DNA of 58,764 nucleotides. Source: Clostridiales bacterium (GTDB lineage Bacteria > Bacillota > Clostridia > Lachnospirales > Lachnospiraceae). Location: positions 1-58,764 of the forward strand of contig JAQXNU010000015.1 in NCBI GenBank assembly GCA_029098165.1, in the 5' to 3' direction. Position numbers and translations under genes: made by a program. The notes below the pieces were generated by a model that was not told the origin of the DNA, made no database searches, and saw nothing but the letters and a program-made list of their open reading frames with translations. This document shows, in pieces, positions 34,081 to 41,544 of this stretch (within the stretch, counting starts at the first letter, position 1; each line of letters starts with the position of its first letter).

Positions 34081-34953
34081 TTACGTAAATAAACTAAGCT
34101 GAATAGCCTCCTCTTTCTCTTCAAACTCATGTAAATAGGAAAAGATCTTATGATTATCACATATAATATTATACTTCTTACAAATTTGATAGAATTCTGT
34201 CATTAACTCCTTATTTCTGTCACTATTAATTTCATAAGCATAACCATATTTCTTTTGGTACTTCTCCTTCATTCCTGGGAAATGTTCATCTAGCTTCTTA
34301 TAAAAATACTCCCGATTCCCTTCCCGTAACGTTAACCCCATACCGAAACAGATAATTCCATAGACTTTTGCCTCAATACAATAGTCCATTATTCCTCTTA
34401 GATTTTCCATTGTATCGTTAATAAACGGAAGGATAGGGTCCAGCCACACCACTGTCGGTATATTGTTATCTCTCATTATATTTAATACTTTTGCACGTTC
34501 TTTCGTTGTACAAACGTTTGGTTCTAGTATCTTACACAGAGACTCATCATATGTGGTGAGCGTCATCTGAACAACACACTTGGTCTTTTCGTTGATCTTT
34601 TTTAATAGGTCCAAATCTCTTAATATACGATTTGACTTGGTCTGTATTGCTACACCAAACCCATATTGTTCAATCAACTCTAGACACTTTCTCATATGCA
34701 TGAGTCTCTCTTCCAGATGGATATACGGATCTGTCATGGCCCCCGTACCGATCATACACTTCTTTCGCTTTCTTCTTAACGTTGCTTCCAATAACTCAAC
34801 CGCATTGCTCTTCACTTCAATATCCTCAAAATCGTGTTGCATATTATAACACTTACTTCTTGAATCACAATATATACATCCATGACTACATCCACGATAT
34901 ATATTCATTCCGTTATTTGGAGATAAAATTTGTTTTACTTCCTTGTAATGCAT
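34081..34953 (-). CDS. SPL-family radical SAM protein with C-terminal clamp-binding-like motif
   Basis: This 290-residue protein resembles the spore-photoproduct-lyase-like group. The cluster motif is RGCSHGCIYCDSRS (Cys spaced CxxxCxxC), followed by MIGTGAMTDPY and IQTKSNRILRD. Homologues are annotated as DNA-repair photolyase-like, without proven reactions. The last residues are QLSLFT, matching the beta-clamp-binding pentapeptide QL(S/D)LF. AGAGGAA lies seven bases before the ATG at 34953; the in-frame ATG at 34983 has no RBS. Confidence 0.8.
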   Translation of the reverse strand: MHYKEVKQILSPNNGMNIYRGCSHGCIYCDSRSKCYNMQHDFEDIEVKSNAVELLEATLRRKRKKCMIGTGAMTDPYIHLEERLMHMRKCLELIEQYGFGVAIQTKSNRILRDLDLLKKINEKTKCVVQMTLTTYDESLCKILEPNVCTTKERAKVLNIMRDNNIPTVVWLDPILPFINDTMENLRGIMDYCIEAKVYGIICFGMGLTLREGNREYFYKKLDEHFPGMKEKYQKKYGYAYEINSDRNKELMTEFYQICKKYNIICDNHKIFSYLHEFEEKEEAIQLSLFT

Positions 34954-35063
34954 CGAATTTCCTCTCTTGAGTTGTTCTATCATATCTTACACTATACTTA
35001 TATTCTACCACTATTTGGTTATATTATCAAACGTACGTTTGGAGTTGATGATAGTACTGAAAT

Positions 35064-35221
35064 CTATAATCGTTTTATCATAGTGCCCGTGATAAAGTGG
35101 GACATGTAAGATTCAATGGTAAAGATAATTGCTCCCCCAAGGAAATCTACCATAAGCATAACCATTATGTAAACAAAAAAAGAATTGTCACTATCCCTGC
35201 AACAACGCTTCTTTCTTTCAC
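35064..35221 (-). pseudogene. Possible small membrane protein with a one-base shift at a T7 run
   Basis: In the 415-base gap before the radical SAM gene, the minus strand from GTG at 35221 reads VKERSVVAGIVTILF, reaches seven Ts (plus-strand As 35175-35181) and stops. In the next frame it continues VYIMVMLMVDFLGGAIIF to a stop at 35064. One extra T would give a 52-residue protein with two hydrophobic stretches. There is no good RBS and I recognise no family, so it may be a chance reading or a gene fragment. Confidence 0.3.
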
Positions 35222-35292
35222 CCAAATTTTTAAGCTTCGTTAATTAACATCCGAATTAATAGTTCGTCCAATCTCTCATTAATAACCTTGTT

Positions 35293-35357
35293 AAATGTCA
35301 AAAGTCCGTCAAATCACATGCCTTATCATGCATATTCTTTAAGGATTTTTGACATTT
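35293..35357. repeat. Inverted repeat downstream of the PsuK-like gene
   Basis: AAATGTCAAAAGTCC and GGATTTTTGACATTT are complementary at 14 of 15 positions, with an inner CATGCC/ATGCAT-rich loop of 35 bases. There is no T run on the minus strand, so it is a doubtful terminator. Confidence 0.55.
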
Positions 35358-35368
35358 GGCAAGTTTAA

Positions 35369-36325
35369 TTATGAGAAAATAACTTCTTCCCATTCGATAT
35401 TCTGAAGGTACTCATTCACAAGGTCGCGACACATGTTAGGATGAATTGTATCCTCATGAACGATCGTAATAATTGACATTGCAATTGCATATTGTACAGT
35501 CTCTTTAATGTCCATATGATTCATATAGCCATATCCAATACCTGCAACACAAGAATCCCCTGCTCCAGTTACGTTAACAACCTTAACCTTCTTAGATTTA
35601 ACAATTCCTTCGCTAACGCCGTCATTGTAATACATACCATCAGCATCTAAACTGATCATGACATTCTTAACACCTAAGTCTAAGAAATATCTGCCTGCAC
35701 GACGAACATCTTCAATCGTATTTAATGGGAAACCACATAAAACTTCTGCTTCCTGACGGTTTGGTTTGATTGTATGGAAATATGATACTAAATGTTTTAC
35801 TTTAGCTACCTTAGCTGCTGAAACAGGATCTAAAATGAAATTTGTAGTATCTTTAAATGTAGTAAGAATATATTCTACGATTGCTGCATTGTCCGTATCT
35901 AAGATCATGTACTCCGCATTTTTTATCAATTCTGCCTTGGAGTCAATAAATTCTGTTGTTACCATATCTGCAATCTTCATATCTACAATTGCTGCTTCCA
36001 TCTCGCCTTGTTCATCTAAGATAGCCATATAAGTTGGAGTTGACTCTCCTTTTACAACTAATGAATCCTTCATATCGAGATTGAATTGCTCTGCATGTTT
36101 AAGAATACTTTTTCCTTTTTCATCATCTCCGATCAGAGAGATAAATTTTGTATTTAAATCTAATCTAGCTAAATTCTCTGCTATGTTTCTACATACTCCA
36201 CCAAAAGATACACGAACTCTACCTGGATTAGAGTCTTTGCTTCTAAACTTCTGATATGAAAATCCAATAATATCATAAACTGATACGCCAAAAACTAATA
36301 TATACGGTTCTTTATTACAGCACAT
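35369..36325 (-). CDS. psuK: PfkB-family kinase, pseudouridine kinase-like
   Basis: This 318-residue ribokinase-like protein has GRVRVSFGGVCRNIAENLARL, characteristic of the pseudouridine kinase (PsuK/YeiC) branch, and VTGAGDSCVAG with the catalytic Asp near residue 255. It would convert pseudouridine to its 5'-phosphate. The usual partner, the glycosidase PsuG, is not next to it, so another nucleoside or sugar is possible. TAGGAGT precedes the ATG. Confidence 0.75.
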   Translation of the reverse strand: MCCNKEPYILVFGVSVYDIIGFSYQKFRSKDSNPGRVRVSFGGVCRNIAENLARLDLNTKFISLIGDDEKGKSILKHAEQFNLDMKDSLVVKGESTPTYMAILDEQGEMEAAIVDMKIADMVTTEFIDSKAELIKNAEYMILDTDNAAIVEYILTTFKDTTNFILDPVSAAKVAKVKHLVSYFHTIKPNRQEAEVLCGFPLNTIEDVRRAGRYFLDLGVKNVMISLDADGMYYNDGVSEGIVKSKKVKVVNVTGAGDSCVAGIGYGYMNHMDIKETVQYAIAMSIITIVHEDTIHPNMCRDLVNEYLQNIEWEEVIFS

Positions 36326-36464
36326 TTGTTACTAACTCCTACTTTTTAGATTTCGTTTTTTCTACACACTAACTTATAATTAGTTTCAATTCTTAGTATC
36401 ATATCTTATTTTTTAATAAATATCAATAACGATATGTATATGGAATATATTTCATTTGAATAAT

Positions 36465-37136
36465 TTACTTTTTCTTTAATAAAAATAGGCGATTCATACC
36501 TTCCTGCCAAGGATATGGAAACTCTAGGTAACGTTCGATTTCAAATTGCTTTTCGAATATTTTATGCCAAGTTAGTGTATCAATCTGACGTAACCTTAAT
36601 ACCCCTCCGTCCGTATACAGGTTATCTTTTAAATGCTTAAATCCATATTCTTTCATTTTTTCTTTACTATAATATGGATTTAGTTTTACAAACATATAAC
36701 CGCCCTTAACGAGTATTCTTTCCAATTCGTTCATAATAGATACAGCAACTTCTTCAGGAACGACATCTAGCACATTTGAAAGAATGATGCCATCAAAGCT
36801 TTCTTCATCCATCTGCTTAAGATCTTCGGTGTCCCCAACCATAAAATCAAGATGATGAAGATGATTCAGCTTAGTCATCTCATTACAATATTCAATACCT
36901 TTTGCCGACTTGTCTATTCCTAATCCATACGTTAGCGGCCGGATCTCATTTAACTGGAATAAAACATCTCCAGTTCCACAGCCATAATCCAGTACTCTGC
37001 TGCATACATTTGAAAAGAGTTTTAAACACTCATCAAAAAGCGGTTCTACTTCAAGTTTCTCACCAGTTAAGTCTTCTAGCTTACACTGTGTAAATACTTC
37101 ATCCCATAGTGCAGTAGAAGCATCATATTCTTTCAT
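36465..37136 (-). CDS. SAM-dependent methyltransferase
   Basis: This 223-residue class I methyltransferase has motif I VLDYGCGTGDVLFQL, the acidic residue in GLGIDKSAKGIEYC, and GIILSNVLDVVP in the motif IV region. The frame is open to 37223, but the homologous-looking protein begins MKEYDASTALWDE at 37136, after AAGGCAGGGAAGG. The substrate is unknown. It may be co-transcribed with the Nudix gene upstream, across a 178-base gap in which I see nothing else. Confidence 0.75.
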   Translation of the reverse strand: MKEYDASTALWDEVFTQCKLEDLTGEKLEVEPLFDECLKLFSNVCSRVLDYGCGTGDVLFQLNEIRPLTYGLGIDKSAKGIEYCNEMTKLNHLHHLDFMVGDTEDLKQMDEESFDGIILSNVLDVVPEEVAVSIMNELERILVKGGYMFVKLNPYYSKEKMKEYGFKHLKDNLYTDGGVLRLRQIDTLTWHKIFEKQFEIERYLEFPYPWQEGMNRLFLLKKK

Positions 37137-37314
37137 AACCTTCCCTGCCTTCTTTCGATATTCATAACAAGATAAAGTACACAATTCGAACTTCCTCTTG
37201 TATATTAAAGAATATACTAGCACTAAACTTATCGTTTGTTAAGAAAAATTTCAAGCTGACATCTACGGGAATTTATGAACACATCTTTTCTTACAGGAAC
37301 TTGTTAATTTACGT

Positions 37315-37869
37315 TTAATATTCTTTCATCCTGCATAAAAGCTTGCGATAAATCTGATGCATCCAAGGCTCAGAACAAGCCTTTAACACATCATCTGTGG
37401 AAAACCATTTCACACCTGAATTTTCATCAGGTTTTACAATCAGTTCTTCTCTATCATCTGCTTCTAACAGATACGTTACATTCAAATGTAAATGGGAAGG
37501 CACATAAGCTCCATGTTTTATGTGCCCATCTACAGTCAGTATCTCCATTGAACATATCTCATACGTAATCGGCTTAACTGTTTGTATTCCTGACTCTTCG
37601 GTAAGCTCGCGAAGTGCAACGTTTAACAGATTTTCTTCCCCGTCTGCATGTCCACCAGTCCAGGCCCAAGAATTGTACAGATTATGATAGATCATTAACA
37701 CTTTGTTTCGATCTTTGTTTACCGTCCAGCCAGAAGCAGAAAAATGAGCGATCTGATTCACTCTGCTTAAAACATTATCGTAATGTTTCATAAAATCAAG
37801 AATCGCCTTTTGATCTGCCTGCTCCTGTTCATTTACTGGAACGTACTTTTGAATCTGTTCATATAGCAT
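37315..37869 (-). CDS. Nudix hydrolase
   Basis: This 184-residue protein has a complete Nudix box, GHADGEENLLNVALREL then TEESGI, in the middle of the chain. The preceding KVLMIYHNLYNSWAWTGG is typical of Nudix proteins acting on nucleotide-like diphosphates. Substrate prediction is not possible. AAAGGAG precedes the ATG. It is 19 bases downstream of the exopolysaccharide acetylation gene and may be co-transcribed. Confidence 0.85.
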   Translation of the reverse strand: MLYEQIQKYVPVNEQEQADQKAILDFMKHYDNVLSRVNQIAHFSASGWTVNKDRNKVLMIYHNLYNSWAWTGGHADGEENLLNVALRELTEESGIQTVKPITYEICSMEILTVDGHIKHGAYVPSHLHLNVTYLLEADDREELIVKPDENSGVKWFSTDDVLKACSEPWMHQIYRKLLCRMKEY

Positions 37870-37887
37870 CTCTAGTTTCTCCTTTGG

Positions 37888-39084
37888 TTAATTAAATTTG
37901 AAAAATTCATCAGAAAGATTCTGTGGTGTAAAGGATACCATCACATAATCTAAATCATCGATTGAATTCGTATACTCTATAATGCTTCCATTATAATACC
38001 TCGGATCAACTAAGTAAATATCCGAACACACTGTGGAAAGAAAGGATGCTAATGGAGTCATAAAGGAATCTTTTACGATAAGAACTTTGGGAGCATCAGG
38101 CTTTAACTTGTTTGAAATATGAGCAATTCCTTTGGTTCCATAGAGATAACTTTCATATTTATCACCTTCATCATCATACTTTCCACCATGATAACGAAGC
38201 ATATCCAACTGGATTAAGGCTTGTTCAAATCTCCCCTTAGTTTCAATACTATAATTGTAAATACTAGCTTTATAGCTATAGTCTGTTTGAAACTTTGGAT
38301 AGATCAGTGTAAAATCATCCACTCCAGAATACAAGATCCCTGTTTTACGCGCCATGGATCCTAAGAAACTGTTCGTATATTGGATCGTATTATAGTTTGT
38401 AATATCTGTATAATACTCTTTTTGTTCAAACATCTCTCCAAACTGATTTTCTAATTGATCTAACAATTCTCCAAACGCCCAAAATGCAGTCTCCACTTTC
38501 CAGTTATGATCTGTCTTATAAAAAAGGTCAGATGGATTGATACCGCTTTGTTCCATCGTTTCTCGAAAATCTACATAATTGATGTTCTTGGCTGATAAAT
38601 TCTCCAAAAATAGATCGGCAGTTTCATTGGCATAGTGATATGGTAATCCTAGATCAAACATTGTATACCCTGGGATTACTTTATCTGGTGTCATAAGATA
38701 TACGAATTTTGTGTCCGCGTTATGAATACTATCTTTATACTCTGTAAGCTTTTCCACAAGTTGCGAAGTATCCTTGGGACCAACGCCAAAATACGTATAA
38801 TGTAAATGCCCATTTTGATCTTGAACCACCTCAAAACAATTCACTTCCTGTTTTCCCATCAACGCTTGCATATACCCAAAGGAATTCATCAGTCCGTTAC
38901 GAAAAACTACGTTCTCGTGGATGACCTCCTCGACTCCATTTATGGCGGAAGCTAAGCTATCTTCCGTTTTTACTCTTTGCCGTAAGGAGTCTGAATTGCT
39001 GATAACGTTTGTAATTAGGTCTCCTACGATTGTGATGCTAAAACATACCGCAGTAACCGCCTTTCTTGTAAAATATCGATTCAT
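37888..39084 (-). CDS. AlgJ/AlgX-like (DHHW) SGNH protein of exopolysaccharide O-acetylation
   Basis: This 398-residue protein has an N-terminal membrane anchor or signal (about residues 9-28) and an extracellular SGNH-hydrolase-like domain. FYKTDHNWKVETAFW provides the DHxW motif of the DHHW/AlgX group, and VLIVKDSFMTPLASF is a candidate for the nucleophile region. In alginate and acetylated-cellulose systems such proteins complete acetyl transfer begun by the MBOAT protein encoded directly upstream (12 bases away). AAGGAG precedes the ATG. Confidence 0.8.
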   Translation of the reverse strand: MNRYFTRKAVTAVCFSITIVGDLITNVISNSDSLRQRVKTEDSLASAINGVEEVIHENVVFRNGLMNSFGYMQALMGKQEVNCFEVVQDQNGHLHYTYFGVGPKDTSQLVEKLTEYKDSIHNADTKFVYLMTPDKVIPGYTMFDLGLPYHYANETADLFLENLSAKNINYVDFRETMEQSGINPSDLFYKTDHNWKVETAFWAFGELLDQLENQFGEMFEQKEYYTDITNYNTIQYTNSFLGSMARKTGILYSGVDDFTLIYPKFQTDYSYKASIYNYSIETKGRFEQALIQLDMLRYHGGKYDDEGDKYESYLYGTKGIAHISNKLKPDAPKVLIVKDSFMTPLASFLSTVCSDIYLVDPRYYNGSIIEYTNSIDDLDYVMVSFTPQNLSDEFFKFN

Positions 39085-39096
39085 AAAAACTCCTTA

Positions 39097-40545
39097 CTAG
39101 AAAAAATAATAAATAAATGGATGATACGTTCCATTAACTAGATAGGTAATACAAATAAATAATAATCCTATCATTGCAAAAGGATAGAGAGTTGATAATA
39201 CAACAGTTCCTTTACCACGCTTCATTATATGCTCATTTGTATTACGTGCAATTGGCATACAGAATAAGATTCCAAGAACGAAAAACACAAAATTCTCCCG
39301 TAAGAACATCAGCGCTGTACTACTTAGAAAACCACCTTTTAACGTAAACATATTAGTAAAATAGCTTCCAGCAGAAACCAGATTATCGGAACAAAAGATT
39401 ACCCAGCCTATTGTAGTTACTAAAATCGTATACACATGATACATGGGTGAAAGTCCAGTTTTCTTATCCACATGCAGTAACTTTTCGATGATGATAAAGA
39501 TAAAGTTGTAGATTCCCCAAAAAATAAAGGTCCACTCTGCTCCATGCCAGATACCAATTAACAGCCATAAAACACATAAATTACGAACGAGCTGATCGGT
39601 ATTGCCTCGTGATCCACCCATTGGGATGTAAACATACTCCTTAAACCAGTTTCCAAGAGAGATGTGCCATCTTCTCCAGAACTCACTGACTGACTTTGAG
39701 ATATATGGGTAATTAAAGTTCTCAGGTAACATAAACCCGAACATAAGTGATAAACCAATCGCCATATCTGAATATCCAGAGAAATCATAGTAAATCTGCA
39801 ATGCGTAGGTAAATGCTCCAAGCCATGCAAGCAACATTGGGATGTTTTGGTGTGTCTGAAGTTCAAAAATCTGCTCTGTGATCATCGCCATCTGATTGGC
39901 GATCAATAGCTTTTTGGATAAACCAACGATAAAACGGCAGCACCCAACAGAAAACTTCGTAAATGTTTCCTTGCGTTCATAAATCTGCTCTCTCATCGAT
40001 TCATAGCTTATAATCGGACCAGCTACTAACTTTGGAAAGAAACATACAAATAATCCGAATGTGAAAGGATTTTTCAAAACTGGCACGACACCACGATAAA
40101 CATCAAAAACATACGACATTGCCTGAAGTGTAAAAAATGAAATACCAAGTGGAAGAACAATGGACAAACTCTCAAACTGATGTCTTCCTTCCAACGCCTC
40201 ATTCGTAATTCGGATTAAGAAATTCGAGTACTTAAATAAGCATAGAATACCTACATTTCCTATGATCGTGAGAACTAATATGAGTTTTTTAACACTTCCA
40301 TTTGATCTAGCGTGCTTTCTTTCTTGCCGCATCGTGCAGCAATGAACTCCTATTCCCATTAGGTAATTAAATAGTATCGAGCCAATCATGATCAGAACAT
40401 ATTTTGGTTCTCCCCATGCATAAAACATCAGACTCAATACGAAGAGAATACCGTTCTGTACTTTTCTTGACCATGCACATGCATAATATAAAAGTATAGC
40501 AACTGGTAAAAAATAAAATAGAAACGTAATACTTGAAAATAACAT
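39097..40545 (-). CDS. MBOAT-family O-acyltransferase (AlgI-like)
   Basis: This 482-residue membrane protein has 10-12 helices. The AlgI/DltB/WssH-type motifs are FWRRWHISLGNWFKEYVYIPMGG in part (WRRWHISLG, VYIPMGGSR) and IGIWHGAEWTFIFWG with the conserved His. It would pass acetyl groups across the membrane for polysaccharide O-acetylation, together with the DHHW protein. It follows the accessory gene by 18 bases in the operon starting at 43777. Confidence 0.9.
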   Translation of the reverse strand: MLFSSITFLFYFLPVAILLYYACAWSRKVQNGILFVLSLMFYAWGEPKYVLIMIGSILFNYLMGIGVHCCTMRQERKHARSNGSVKKLILVLTIIGNVGILCLFKYSNFLIRITNEALEGRHQFESLSIVLPLGISFFTLQAMSYVFDVYRGVVPVLKNPFTFGLFVCFFPKLVAGPIISYESMREQIYERKETFTKFSVGCCRFIVGLSKKLLIANQMAMITEQIFELQTHQNIPMLLAWLGAFTYALQIYYDFSGYSDMAIGLSLMFGFMLPENFNYPYISKSVSEFWRRWHISLGNWFKEYVYIPMGGSRGNTDQLVRNLCVLWLLIGIWHGAEWTFIFWGIYNFIFIIIEKLLHVDKKTGLSPMYHVYTILVTTIGWVIFCSDNLVSAGSYFTNMFTLKGGFLSSTALMFLRENFVFFVLGILFCMPIARNTNEHIMKRGKGTVVLSTLYPFAMIGLLFICITYLVNGTYHPFIYYFF

Positions 40546-40563
40546 AGATGACCTTTTCTATGA

Positions 40564-41544
40564 CTAGTTTTTAGCCCTGTTTATTTTTTTCTTTGTCTTA
40601 ATTGTTGCATGATAAAAAGCTAGAAAGCCTAAGAATACCACTACAATTGCTGCGCAGACCGATATAGAGTACTGATAAAATATACTTTCTTCTTTTTGTG
40701 AGTACTTTGATACCTCAGATTCTGTTGGAAGATAATACTGTGTCATATTCTGATCCACATACCAAGGATGTACGAGATCTACTATCGTATGAAACAAAAC
40801 ATTGGAATCAATCTTAGCCTGAATACCAAGTTTCATACTTTCTGCCTCACTTGTGACTTTAAGTATCCCATCTTCACTCATACTAACTCCCGGCTGTGGT
40901 GTAATTAAAGAGTATTGGATATCTCTTTTCTCACTATTCTCCGTGAGTAATGCATAGTTGTACACGTATTCTCCCTGAGTCGGTATCTCTGGCCTTTCTT
41001 CCCCTTTCATGATGCAATAAGTTCCCATCGACTTTGCTATTGTCGTATCCTTTACAAATTGAAGCTCACTAATCGTCAGCCCAGTACTACTGTTTTCTGG
41101 AAGAACTATAATAAATCCAACCGTATCAAAAGTTGTATCCCTATGTTGTTCCAGATTTCTTAATGGCATCGTCACGGTTCCTGTAACTTTTGCTGGTAGA
41201 CAAAATGTACCATCTTCTATCGATAGGATTCTTGTCTTTGGGCTGTCATCGGGCTGAAACACAACATAGGAATCTTCTTTCAGCTTGACATTTGCATTCT
41301 TCGATAAGATCAGATCAAGATTCATACTCACTTCATTCTCTGTCGCAACCTTCATCTGTAATGCGTTGTAGGAAGTAATCTTACCAGGGGCATTGATTCC
41401 TAAAAATGTTGTATAGAATCCTTCTTCTAATTGTGCAGTATCATACTTTATCTTAATCTGCTGTTTCTTAGATATTTTGACTTTTGTATTTCCACCATCA
41501 TTGGAATGTTTTACGTTTTTTAAGCTGATATTACCTTTAGACAT
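40564..41544 (-). CDS. Accessory membrane protein of the exopolysaccharide synthase (BcsB-like position)
   Basis: This 326-residue protein has a beta-rich body and a single C-terminal membrane helix (about residues 291-311) followed by the basic tail KTKKKINRAKN. The gene starts inside the stop of the synthase gene (ATGTCTAA overlap), so coupling is certain in practice. In cellulose synthases the next gene is bcsB, whose product is extracytoplasmic and held by a C-terminal helix docked to BcsA. Here the position and C-terminal anchor agree, but no signal peptide is visible, and the protein is half the usual length. It could be a truncated or divergent BcsB, and the topology is unresolved. Confidence 0.55.
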   Translation of the reverse strand: MSKGNISLKNVKHSNDGGNTKVKISKKQQIKIKYDTAQLEEGFYTTFLGINAPGKITSYNALQMKVATENEVSMNLDLILSKNANVKLKEDSYVVFQPDDSPKTRILSIEDGTFCLPAKVTGTVTMPLRNLEQHRDTTFDTVGFIIVLPENSSTGLTISELQFVKDTTIAKSMGTYCIMKGEERPEIPTQGEYVYNYALLTENSEKRDIQYSLITPQPGVSMSEDGILKVTSEAESMKLGIQAKIDSNVLFHTIVDLVHPWYVDQNMTQYYLPTESEVSKYSQKEESIFYQYSISVCAAIVVVFLGFLAFYHATIKTKKKINRAKN

